64,000 nucleotides of DNA from Bacillota bacterium (GTDB lineage Bacteria; Bacillota; Clostridia; Christensenellales; UMGS416), in assembly GCA_023398815.1 (NCBI GenBank), contig JAEWRW010000020.1, positions 124,001-188,000 on the forward strand. Direction: 5' to 3'. Below, one piece after another: positions 43,448 to 51,131 of the stretch (within the stretch, counting starts at the first letter, position 1; each line of letters begins with the position of its first letter). The translations under genes and the position numbers were made by a program. Below the pieces are notes generated by a model. It saw nothing but the letters and a program-made list of their open reading frames with translations. It made no database searches and had not been told where the DNA came from.

Positions 43448-43474
43448 ACGATACACTTCGCTCCTCAATACGCC

Positions 43475-45082
43475 CTAATCCGGGTAGACCCGGATGATGT
43501 TGAGCACTTCATCAATGCTGCCCAGCAGTGCGTCCACAACCGGGGGGGAGAACTGCGTGCCACGCGATTGCCTCATATACTCCATGACATCGTTCAAGGG
43601 CCACTTTTGTTTGTAGCAGCGTTTGGAGATCAGCGCGTCAAACACGTCGGCCACCGCTACAATCTGGCATTCTTTTGGGATTTCGTCCTCTTTCTTGCCC
43701 GTCGGGTACCCCATGCCGTCATAGCGCTCGTGGTGATAGAGCGCGATGGTCGCAGCCATGTTCAGCAGCTTCAGCCGCGAGTCTTTCAAGATGCTGTAGC
43801 CGATCGTCGTGTGCTTCTTGATGGTCTCAAATTCCTCCTGGGTCAGCTTGGCGGGTTTGAGCAGAATTTCATCGGAAATGCCGATCTTGCCCACGTCGTG
43901 CATCACGCTGGCCATCATGATGGTGTTGCACATCTCTTCTTCGTAATGGAGTTTGGAGGCCACGACCCTGGCAATGTTGGATACCCTGCGCAGATGGTTG
44001 GCCGTGGCGTCGCTCCGGTTCTCCACAATCTCGCTGATGCGGAAGATGATCTCATTCTGGGTTTCATTGGTGTTCATGTTGAGCATGAAGTTATCAATGG
44101 CCAGTGAGAAATTGTCCAGGAACAGTTGGATGAGTTCAATGTTCTCCGGGTTGAGTTCGGTCTCCAGCACCACATAGTTGCGGATGTGCTTGTCGGCACT
44201 CCGTTTAAAGATCAACAGGGTGTCGCCCTGGCGGAAAATTGCCTCGGAATCCGGGCCTTTGCTGACGGTCTCGATCAGGTCCAGCAGCTCCGGCGAGCAG
44301 ATTTCCGGGCCCAGGGGCTTTTGGATCGCCCCTTCGTATTTGCCCGTGGCCGCAAGCACCTTTACCGTGTCCGCCATCTGTATGGCGGCAAAGCTGTCAA
44401 TGGTGCTCCGCAGGCCGCCGGGGCCGTCCAGCGCTTCGTCCAGATCATAGAGAGCGATGATCTGCTGGAGCATGCCTTTCATAAAGTCACTGAAGGAGCG
44501 GAACTTAAAGAGTTCCTGTGACGCGTTGATGACGCGGAACAGATTGTCTTTGCTGTGGCTGAGCTCCTTGATGTTACGGTGCGCCCGCAGGCATAGGTGC
44601 ATCGTGCTGTAGAGCTTTTGCACCGTGAGCTCGGTCTTGGACTTGTAGTCATCCACCTCGTACTCCACGACGATCTTCTCTTCCGGTGCCTTCCCGGGTT
44701 GGCCGGTGCGCACGACCACGCGGGTCAGGTTGTTCTTGAGGGTCTCTCGCAGGTAGCGGATAACCTGGAGGCCGGAGTCATCCTCCTCCATGACAATATC
44801 GAGCAGCACAATCGCGACATTCCTGTTTTCATTGAGGAATTCGATCGTTTCCCGCCCGGAGTAGGTATCAAAGAACTGGAGCTTCACGCCCTCCATCTCA
44901 AACCCTTTGAGTACGAGCTTGGTCATCTTGTGGACTTCTTCCTCGTCGTCGGCGATGACAATCTGATAGCATTCGGTGCATTTGCGATGGGCAAGAAGGC
45001 TCGCGGCAGAGCCTTCGTCCAGAAAGCGCAGATCCAGGGCTTCTTTGTTGAGCGGTATATTCTCATGGTCAGGCATGTTCAA
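43475..45082 (-). CDS. Response regulator with DUF3369 and HD-GYP domains
   Basis: A 535-aa protein: receiver (about 40-165; acidic pair in IADDEEEV, phospho-acceptor Asp about 95 in VLLDIVMEED), DUF3369 (about 175-330, GAF-like), and a C-terminal HD-GYP phosphodiesterase domain (about 345-510). The latter has VMHDVGKIGISDEILLKPAKL, HTTIGY and HHERYDGMGYP, so metal ligands and the GYP loop are intact and it should degrade c-di-GMP. The start overlaps the kinase stop by four bases (ATGA). It is the output partner of the dCache kinase and opposes the GGDEF protein elsewhere in the window. Confidence 0.9.
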   Translation of the reverse strand: MNMPDHENIPLNKEALDLRFLDEGSAASLLAHRKCTECYQIVIADDEEEVHKMTKLVLKGFEMEGVKLQFFDTYSGRETIEFLNENRNVAIVLLDIVMEEDDSGLQVIRYLRETLKNNLTRVVVRTGQPGKAPEEKIVVEYEVDDYKSKTELTVQKLYSTMHLCLRAHRNIKELSHSKDNLFRVINASQELFKFRSFSDFMKGMLQQIIALYDLDEALDGPGGLRSTIDSFAAIQMADTVKVLAATGKYEGAIQKPLGPEICSPELLDLIETVSKGPDSEAIFRQGDTLLIFKRSADKHIRNYVVLETELNPENIELIQLFLDNFSLAIDNFMLNMNTNETQNEIIFRISEIVENRSDATANHLRRVSNIARVVASKLHYEEEMCNTIMMASVMHDVGKIGISDEILLKPAKLTQEEFETIKKHTTIGYSILKDSRLKLLNMAATIALYHHERYDGMGYPTGKKEDEIPKECQIVAVADVFDALISKRCYKQKWPLNDVMEYMRQSRGTQFSPPVVDALLGSIDEVLNIIRVYPD

Positions 45083-46977
45083 TCTCCCTTCGGAATACGG
45101 ATGGTGAATACGGTGCCAAGCCCCAACTGGCTCTCGACAGCAATCGTGCCGTTCAGTTTTTTGGTGACAAGGTTGTGGACGATGTTCAGGCCGAGGCCGC
45201 TGCCGCCCAAGTTCTTACGGGTGGTGAAAAAGGGCGCAAAGATTTTCTCCAGGTTTTCCGGGCTGATGCCGCAGCCGTTGTCGCCATACCGCAGCACGAA
45301 TGTGTCGTCCTGCATCAATGCCTCAATGTCGATCTGTCCGTTTTCCTTGCCATGGAACCCGTGAATGATGGAATTCATGATGAGGTTTGTAAAGATTTGC
45401 GCAAACGCACCGGGATAGCTCTTGATCTCCAGGTTCTCATCGCAGGTGATGTGGAAGGTATGGTTGCTTTTCTTGTATTCGTGGGTCAGGCTGATGACGA
45501 CATTGTTGATGTGCTGGAGCACATTGAACTCCTCCTGCGCCTCATAGGTCAAGTCCACCGCGATCTGTTTGAAGCTCTGTATGATCGTGGAGCCTCGGTT
45601 CAGGTTGTAATCCAGAAGGTCGAGGCTTTCGTCCATGGTTTCCATGTAGTTGACCAGGGCATCCTTGGTGAACCTTCCTTCGTTGAGTGCCCGCCGGGAG
45701 TCGGTGTTTACCTTCTTCATATAGCTGGAGGTCGTGACGCCGATGCCCAGCGGTGTGTTGATCTCATGGGCGACACCGGCCACGAGGTTGCCCAGCGATA
45801 CCATCTTTTCATTCTCGTCGATGCGCTGCTGGTGCTGGCGCAGGGCGTAGGTCATCTTGTTGATGTCTGCGGCCAGTGCGCCAATCTCGTTTTGTTCCGT
45901 TTCGTCCAGCTTCACCTCCAGCTGACCGGCGGCAATGCTGGCCATACCCCTCTGTATCAGCAGGACCGGCCGCAGGATGTTCCGGTTGATGAGATGGAGC
46001 GTGATGACGATGCAGCACAGGATCAACAGCGCAAACATACCGACCAGCGCGACGATGGAGAGGTTGTCCGTCTGCTTCTGGAACACGATGACCGACCACG
46101 GGTCAGACTTCCCCGGGAGCGCGATGGGCTGATAGGCGCACACGACGATGTCGTTGCGGCTGTCCCGAAACTTGAAGGAGGCCGTCTTGCTGCCCAACGC
46201 ACCGGAGATGATGCGCTTCATCGTGTCGGAGACTTCGATTTTCTCCACCTGGGTCATGATGTTGCCGGCGGAGTCCAGCCGGTAATTGCCGTTTTCATCC
46301 AGCATCACCGTGCGTTTGGTGTAGTCAATGTAGTTGATGTACTCGCCCGACTGATAGTCCGTGCCCGCCAGCACGCTCCCCCTGCTGTCGAGTATCAGGA
46401 AGGAGATGTCGCTGTTGAGGTAGGGGGTAGCGGCCTGCTGTATCGTATTGAGCGTGAAATCCGCGCCGAATATGCCCGTGCAATCGCTGCCGCTGTACAT
46501 GGGCAGGAAGATGGAGGAGACAAGCTCGTTGTTGTTCACGGATACATAGGCTTCGCTTACAAAGGGCGATGGATCCTGCACCATCCGCTTAAACCACCAG
46601 CGGTCTGAGCGGTTCACAAGCTCACCGGAGGTGCGAATCGTCTGCATCCCGTCCATCCCCTGCCCGTAGATGAGCTTGTAGTAGGGCATCTGGGTGATGG
46701 CGTTCTGGAGGATTGCCTGCCCCTCGGGTGTGCCGCCCACGACTTCGCTGTTCTGCGCCAACAGCGAGGAACTGTCAAACACGCCCTGCATAAACTCCTG
46801 CAGGTTCGTTGCGATGGAGTGCGCAAGGGCCTCCGTTGTATATTCGGTCTTGGTCTGCAGTTTGTCATAGATCAAAAGGACGTTGGCAACCTGAAGAATG
46901 GCAAAGGGAATACTAACCATTGTAATAATGGCTATCACGAGCCTGACGCGCACAGAGTTGAGGAACTTGATTTTCAT
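45079..46977 (-). CDS. Sensor histidine kinase with extracellular dCache domain
   Basis: A 632-aa membrane kinase. Transmembrane helices about 13-35 and 315-337 flank a double-Cache ligand-binding domain (RWWFKRMVQD, FVSEAYVSVNN, IFGADFTLNTIQ). Then follow HAMP (about 338-390), the phospho-accepting His in LVAGVAHEINTPLG, and HATPase_c with NLIMNSIIHG, GDNGCGI and GSGLGLNIV. dCache domains bind small metabolites such as amino acids or organic acids. The gene is first in a three-gene operon with the HD-GYP regulator and a solute-binding protein. Confidence 0.9.
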   Translation of the reverse strand: MKIKFLNSVRVRLVIAIITMVSIPFAILQVANVLLIYDKLQTKTEYTTEALAHSIATNLQEFMQGVFDSSSLLAQNSEVVGGTPEGQAILQNAITQMPYYKLIYGQGMDGMQTIRTSGELVNRSDRWWFKRMVQDPSPFVSEAYVSVNNNELVSSIFLPMYSGSDCTGIFGADFTLNTIQQAATPYLNSDISFLILDSRGSVLAGTDYQSGEYINYIDYTKRTVMLDENGNYRLDSAGNIMTQVEKIEVSDTMKRIISGALGSKTASFKFRDSRNDIVVCAYQPIALPGKSDPWSVIVFQKQTDNLSIVALVGMFALLILCCIVITLHLINRNILRPVLLIQRGMASIAAGQLEVKLDETEQNEIGALAADINKMTYALRQHQQRIDENEKMVSLGNLVAGVAHEINTPLGIGVTTSSYMKKVNTDSRRALNEGRFTKDALVNYMETMDESLDLLDYNLNRGSTIIQSFKQIAVDLTYEAQEEFNVLQHINNVVISLTHEYKKSNHTFHITCDENLEIKSYPGAFAQIFTNLIMNSIIHGFHGKENGQIDIEALMQDDTFVLRYGDNGCGISPENLEKIFAPFFTTRKNLGGSGLGLNIVHNLVTKKLNGTIAVESQLGLGTVFTIRIPKGD

Positions 46978-47083
46978 AAAACCTCATGCGTCCGAGTCGG
47001 CGTTTGGGAGCGCACCGCACTCCTAACTATGGTATTTTTCTCGAGTTGGTTGACACTGCATTACATACATGGCATAACAATAC

Positions 47084-47099
47084 ATTATAGGGGATTATA
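47084..47099 (-). promoter_or_regulatory. Tandem TATAAT elements upstream of the dCache kinase gene
   Basis: On the minus strand two TATAAT hexamers (47094-47099 and 47084-47089) lie ten bases apart in an AT-rich stretch; no good -35 is seen. The rest of the 46978-47259 gap holds no visible gene. Confidence 0.35.
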
Positions 47100-47259
47100 G
47101 CATCCTATTTCACAAATAACTACAGTTTCTGCAGCGATACGCCAAGCTAGCCCATAAAAGTGTGCAAACTTACGCAACCCTTCAGGTTACAGGTTTTCAA
47201 TTCGTTCTAGAGACCGCCGAACCATGTCGTGGGCTGTAATGGGGCAGTCGGAAGAAATG

Positions 47260-47290
47260 GCGAGGGAGCGATTCGCAATCGCTCCCTCGC
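47260..47290 (-). terminator. Terminator of the second LRR/FN3 gene
   Basis: GCGAGGGAGCGATT pairs perfectly with AATCGCTCCCTCGC around CGC. On the minus strand it is followed by CATTTCTTCC. It lies 25 bases past the stop at 47316. Confidence 0.8.
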
Positions 47291-47315
47291 ATTGGCTTCC
47301 TGTGCTTTCAGTCGG

Positions 47316-50108
47316 TTAAGGTTTTGCGTTCACGATGGTGGAGTACGCCCCATAGACTTTGGTTACGCCCTCGGTGTGGTAGGCTCGCACCTTGTAGTAA
47401 TAGGTTTTGTTGTCCTGCAGGCCCTTATTGGTGTAGCTGAGGCTTGTGGTCTCCGCCACCTTGGCGTAGGTGCCGTTGAGGCTGGTGGCGCGGTAGACCT
47501 GATATTTCGTCGTCCCGCTCACCTTGCTCCAACTAACCTTGAGAGAGCTGTTGGAGACACGGGTGGTAGTCACCCCGGTGGGGGCGGCCGGAATCGGTTT
47601 GGCACTCACAATGGAGGAGTAGGAGCCATTGGCGGTGGTGCCGCTCGCCGTGCGGATGGCACGCACCTTGTAGTAATACGTTTTACCGGTTGTCAGGCTC
47701 TTGTTGGTGATGCTGGTGGAGGTCGTTTCCGCCACCTTGGTGTAGGTGCCACTTTTGCTGGTGGCACGGTAGAGTCGGTAGCCAGTCGCCCCGGCCACCT
47801 TGCTCCAAGTAAGCTTTACGCTGGTGTAGCCGGTGGAGACGGCGGTGGCCTGGGGCGTGCCCAGCGACGGGGTGACCGAGACAACGGAGGAGTAGATTCC
47901 GTAGGTGGTCGCCGTGCTGGACACGCATTTGGCCCGCACCTTATAGGTATACGCCTTCCCAGTGGTCAGGCCGGAGTTGGTGTAGGAGGCGCTGGTCACC
48001 GTTGCCAGCTTGGTGTAGGTGCCGCCGGAGGCGGCGCGGTAGACCTCATAGCCCGCAGCGCCGGTCACGGCTTTCCAGGTCAGGGTGGCCGTGTTGTAGG
48101 TGCTTTTTATTGTTACAACCGGTGCGCCGATGGCGGCGAACTCGGCCTTCAGCGTGCGTGCCTTAGTGACCTGGAAGGAGTAACTTGCATTGGTGGAGAC
48201 GGCGGTGCTGCCCTCCAGCCAGCGGACGAAGCGGTATCCACTCTTGGGCGTGGCGGTCACAGTGGCAGTGGCGTTTTGGGTGTAGGTGCCCGCGCCGGTC
48301 ACCGTGCCCCAGGCACTGTTGCTGGCGCTGACGGCCACGGTGTACGTGCCCACGCCAAACTGGGCGGTCAAAATCACAGAATCAATGGGGTCAATCGTGA
48401 CTTTGGCGGCGGTTGCATACACCTCCGTCCCCTGCAGCCACTTGACGAAACGGCTGCCCGACTTGGGGATCGCATTGATGTACAGAGGAAGCATCTTCTC
48501 CTCATCGTAATCCATGCCGCGCACCAATTCCACATACCCATTGCCCTCCGCTGTCAGGTGGATGGCGTTCCCATCGACCTTGGTGCGGATGGACGTCAGC
48601 TTGTTGGCGGAGCAGTACAATGCCATCAGATTGCTTGCTTTCGTATCCAACGTCTGCAGTTGATTGCTGGAGCAATCCAGCCCCTGCAGTTTTGTCTGAG
48701 CGGAGAGATCCAGCGAGGTCAGCGCGTTGCTGCTGCAAGCCAACCCCGCCAACGGGATGCTTCCAAGCAGCAGCGTCGTCAGCTTGTTGTTCTGGCAGGA
48801 CAAGGAGCTCAGCTTGCTGTTGGCGCGCAGATCCAGGGTTTGGAGAAGGTTATCGTTGCAAACCACACTCCTGAGCTGGGTATTGGCGGTGAGCGTGAGG
48901 GCAGAAAGTGCATTCTTGGAGCAATCCAGCCTCTCCAGCAGGGTGCACCCGTTCACGGTCAGCTCGGTCAGCGACGCGCTGCTGCAGTTCAGTTCCTTCA
49001 ATGCCGTGTTTGTGTTTAGGTTCAGGCTGGTCAAGCCCGTGTTGGCGCAGAACAGAGTGCCCAATTGGGTGTTCTGGCTCACGTTCAGAGTTTTTAGTTT
49101 GTTGCTGCTGCAAGACAGGGTCGCCAGCGCGGTGTTCTGGCTCACATCCAGCGTCTGCAGCTCGTTGTCATCGCAATGCAAGGATTTCAAGTTGGCGAGG
49201 GGCCGAACGTTCAGCGCCGAAAGCTTACTCATGTTGCACCACAGTTCGGTCAGCGCGGTGTTGTCCGTCAGCACCAGGGACGTCAGCGAGGTTTTGGTGC
49301 ATTGCAACAGATCAAGGCTGGTGCAGCCGGTCACCGTCAACGTTGCCAGTGGATTCTCGGAACAGTTCAAGTCCTCCAGCGACGAATAACCCGTCAGATT
49401 CAGACTGGCCAACTGATTGGCGGAGCAGTTGAGCCCCTCAAGGGCGGTATTCTTGCTCACATTCAAAGAGGTGAGTTTGTTATCATTGCAATCCAGCTGC
49501 TGCAGGAAGGTACCAGCCGGTGACAGATCCAGACTGGTCAGGGCATTGCCGTTGCAGCGCACGGTACGCAGCGCCGTACAACCCGTCAAATTCAGGCTGG
49601 CGAGCTTTTTGTTGCTGCCGCAGTACAGTTGCGTCAGCGAACTTAAGCCCGTCAGATCCAATGAGGTGATTTGCGTCTTTCCAAACTGGAGGTAGGCCAG
49701 GTTTGAACAACCTGAAAAGTCCAGCCCCGTGATCCCCTCCGCGTACAACAACACACGGCCAAGATCCGAAAAGCTAGACACATACAGCGAACCCTTCAGA
49801 TCGCCTGCCTCGAACCATTCAAGGCCAGTAACCGCATTCTCCGCCGGAGTGCCAGAACTTTCCCCCCAGGTCACCCCCGTCCAGGATGTAGGGTCGGCCT
49901 CATCGTAATTGTCATTGAGTGTCTGCCCGTTGGTTTTTCCCTGTACCGCGGAAGGCAGGTTTAAGAACGTTTTGAGCTGTATGTACTGGGCATACACATA
50001 CTTCTGCCCGTTGTACTCATACGCGACAGGGTCGGCCGCCAGCGCAGCCGCGCACAGCAGCGGGAACAGGAGAAGCTGGGACAGGACGATGACCAATGCT
50101 CGTTTCAT
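47316..50108 (-). CDS. Secreted leucine-rich repeat protein with InlB-like and FN3 modules
   Basis: A 930-aa exported protein. ATG 50108 follows AAGGAGC and starts a signal peptide (AALA-A cleavage near residue 24). Residues about 115-520 are LRRs of about 21 residues with the pattern LxxLxCxxNxLxxLD. Two bacterial-repeat/InlB B-like segments (GTVTGAGTYTQNATATVTATP, GYRFVRWLEG) follow, then three FN3 modules. No LPxTG, SLH or GW anchor is seen at the end (IVNAKP). It is probably an adhesin or matrix protein. The FN3 modules closely match those of the LRR protein at 3910-6150, although the LRR classes differ. Confidence 0.85.
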   Translation of the reverse strand: MKRALVIVLSQLLLFPLLCAAALAADPVAYEYNGQKYVYAQYIQLKTFLNLPSAVQGKTNGQTLNDNYDEADPTSWTGVTWGESSGTPAENAVTGLEWFEAGDLKGSLYVSSFSDLGRVLLYAEGITGLDFSGCSNLAYLQFGKTQITSLDLTGLSSLTQLYCGSNKKLASLNLTGCTALRTVRCNGNALTSLDLSPAGTFLQQLDCNDNKLTSLNVSKNTALEGLNCSANQLASLNLTGYSSLEDLNCSENPLATLTVTGCTSLDLLQCTKTSLTSLVLTDNTALTELWCNMSKLSALNVRPLANLKSLHCDDNELQTLDVSQNTALATLSCSSNKLKTLNVSQNTQLGTLFCANTGLTSLNLNTNTALKELNCSSASLTELTVNGCTLLERLDCSKNALSALTLTANTQLRSVVCNDNLLQTLDLRANSKLSSLSCQNNKLTTLLLGSIPLAGLACSSNALTSLDLSAQTKLQGLDCSSNQLQTLDTKASNLMALYCSANKLTSIRTKVDGNAIHLTAEGNGYVELVRGMDYDEEKMLPLYINAIPKSGSRFVKWLQGTEVYATAAKVTIDPIDSVILTAQFGVGTYTVAVSASNSAWGTVTGAGTYTQNATATVTATPKSGYRFVRWLEGSTAVSTNASYSFQVTKARTLKAEFAAIGAPVVTIKSTYNTATLTWKAVTGAAGYEVYRAASGGTYTKLATVTSASYTNSGLTTGKAYTYKVRAKCVSSTATTYGIYSSVVSVTPSLGTPQATAVSTGYTSVKLTWSKVAGATGYRLYRATSKSGTYTKVAETTSTSITNKSLTTGKTYYYKVRAIRTASGTTANGSYSSIVSAKPIPAAPTGVTTTRVSNSSLKVSWSKVSGTTKYQVYRATSLNGTYAKVAETTSLSYTNKGLQDNKTYYYKVRAYHTEGVTKVYGAYSTIVNAKP
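47319..48130 (-). repeat. Three FN3 modules matching those of the first LRR protein
   Basis: Modules begin (minus strand) near 48130, 47868 and 47596. GYRLYRATSKSGTY, TYYYKVRAI and KYQVYRATS segments match the 5596-6147 modules with little change, at DNA level too. Confidence 0.7.
48560..49720 (-). repeat. Cysteine-type LRR array
   Basis: About eighteen repeats of roughly 63 bases encode LxxLxCxxNxLxxL(D/N)(L/V). They differ in class and length from the LRR_5 repeats at 4060-5200. Confidence 0.7.
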
Positions 50109-50388
50109 GCTATGCTCCTTCGGTTTGCAGGCTTGACAACGCAACGCCAGCATTGCCTGGCCACACCCAAGTGCAACAGGCTTTGCCCGGCAACACAGAT
50201 ATAACATGATAAGACTGGATTCCACACAGGAACAGTGCCAAAAGGTTACCACTTGTTTCGTGCCCCCTGCCTGTATTCGTCGCTGCTCTGTGCGACCCAG
50301 TGTTTCCCGGTCACAGGCCGGGCTTTTTACGAGGGATCCGCGTAGGGGCAACGCCGCCGCTTTGGTTGTCGATGTGCGGGTGGAATGG

Positions 50389-50394
50389 TATACT
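50389..50394 (+). promoter_or_regulatory. -10 element of the LuxR-type regulator/hybrid kinase operon
   Basis: TATACT with a weak -35 (TTGTCG, 50366-50371, 17-base spacing). A start near 50401 would exclude ATG 50398 as start codon of the regulator. Confidence 0.5.
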
Positions 50395-50433
50395 TATATG
50401 GAAGTTGGAATGGAAGCGGAAAGTGCGAGGCGC

Positions 50434-51066
50434 ATGGCGGAAAAGAAGTCTCTTTTGGTTGTGGACGACGACATTGCTCTGTTGCGGATGGTGGAACGGC
50501 TATTGAGTGAGAGTTATGCCGTCAGTCTCGCGCGCTCGGGCAAGAGCGCCTTGCAGCTCTTTGAAACCGGGTTTGTGCCCGACGCCATCCTGCTGGACAT
50601 TGACATGCCCGACATGGACGGGTTCGAGACGCTGTCCGCCCTGCAGGCCCTGCCCTCGCTGGATGACGTTCCGGTTCTCTTGCTGACGGGCTTCACCGGG
50701 CCGGTCGCCGAGCGGGCGGGCCTGCGCTCCGGCGCGTGGGACTACATCACCAAGCCCTTTGACCGGGAGGTCTTGCTGCTGCGGCTGGAGCGGCAGATCG
50801 GCAACGCCGAGGAACGCCGGGCAGCCAAGGCGCTGCGCCGCGCCTCGCGCACCTTGGGGTGGGACGAGGTGAAGTTTGCCGGCCTGACCGCCACGCTGAC
50901 CCCGACTGAGCAGAGTGTGGCACGCCGCATCGCCCAGGGGTACTCCAACCACGAGATCTGCGAGGAATTGCATTACTCCTATTCCTATGTCAAAAAGGTT
51001 GCCTGCATCGTGTTTGAGAAGATGCAGGTGAGCAAACGGGGCGAGCTGCGTAAGCTGTTCCAGTGA
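50434..51066 (+). CDS. Response regulator with LuxR/GerE-type DNA-binding domain
   Basis: A 210-aa regulator. The receiver domain has acidic residues in VVDDDIAL, phospho-acceptor Asp in AILLDIDMPDMDG, and Lys in TKPFDRE. The C-terminal GerE-like helix-turn-helix reads LTPTEQSVARRIAQGYSNHEICEELHYSYSYVKK. Start codon is uncertain: ATG 50434 (after GCGAGG) is chosen because the predicted transcript starts near 50401; ATG 50410 is also possible. It is followed 65 bases later by a hybrid kinase, probably its partner, and is divergent from the LRR/FN3 gene, which it might control. Confidence 0.8.
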   Translation: MAEKKSLLVVDDDIALLRMVERLLSESYAVSLARSGKSALQLFETGFVPDAILLDIDMPDMDGFETLSALQALPSLDDVPVLLLTGFTGPVAERAGLRSGAWDYITKPFDREVLLLRLERQIGNAEERRAAKALRRASRTLGWDEVKFAGLTATLTPTEQSVARRIAQGYSNHEICEELHYSYSYVKKVACIVFEKMQVSKRGELRKLFQ

Positions 51067-51131
51067 GCCGAATGGAACCCTTCGGTTTCGCACGGCTCTG
51101 AGTGGTGCCGCCCCGGGAAACGAGGGAACCC

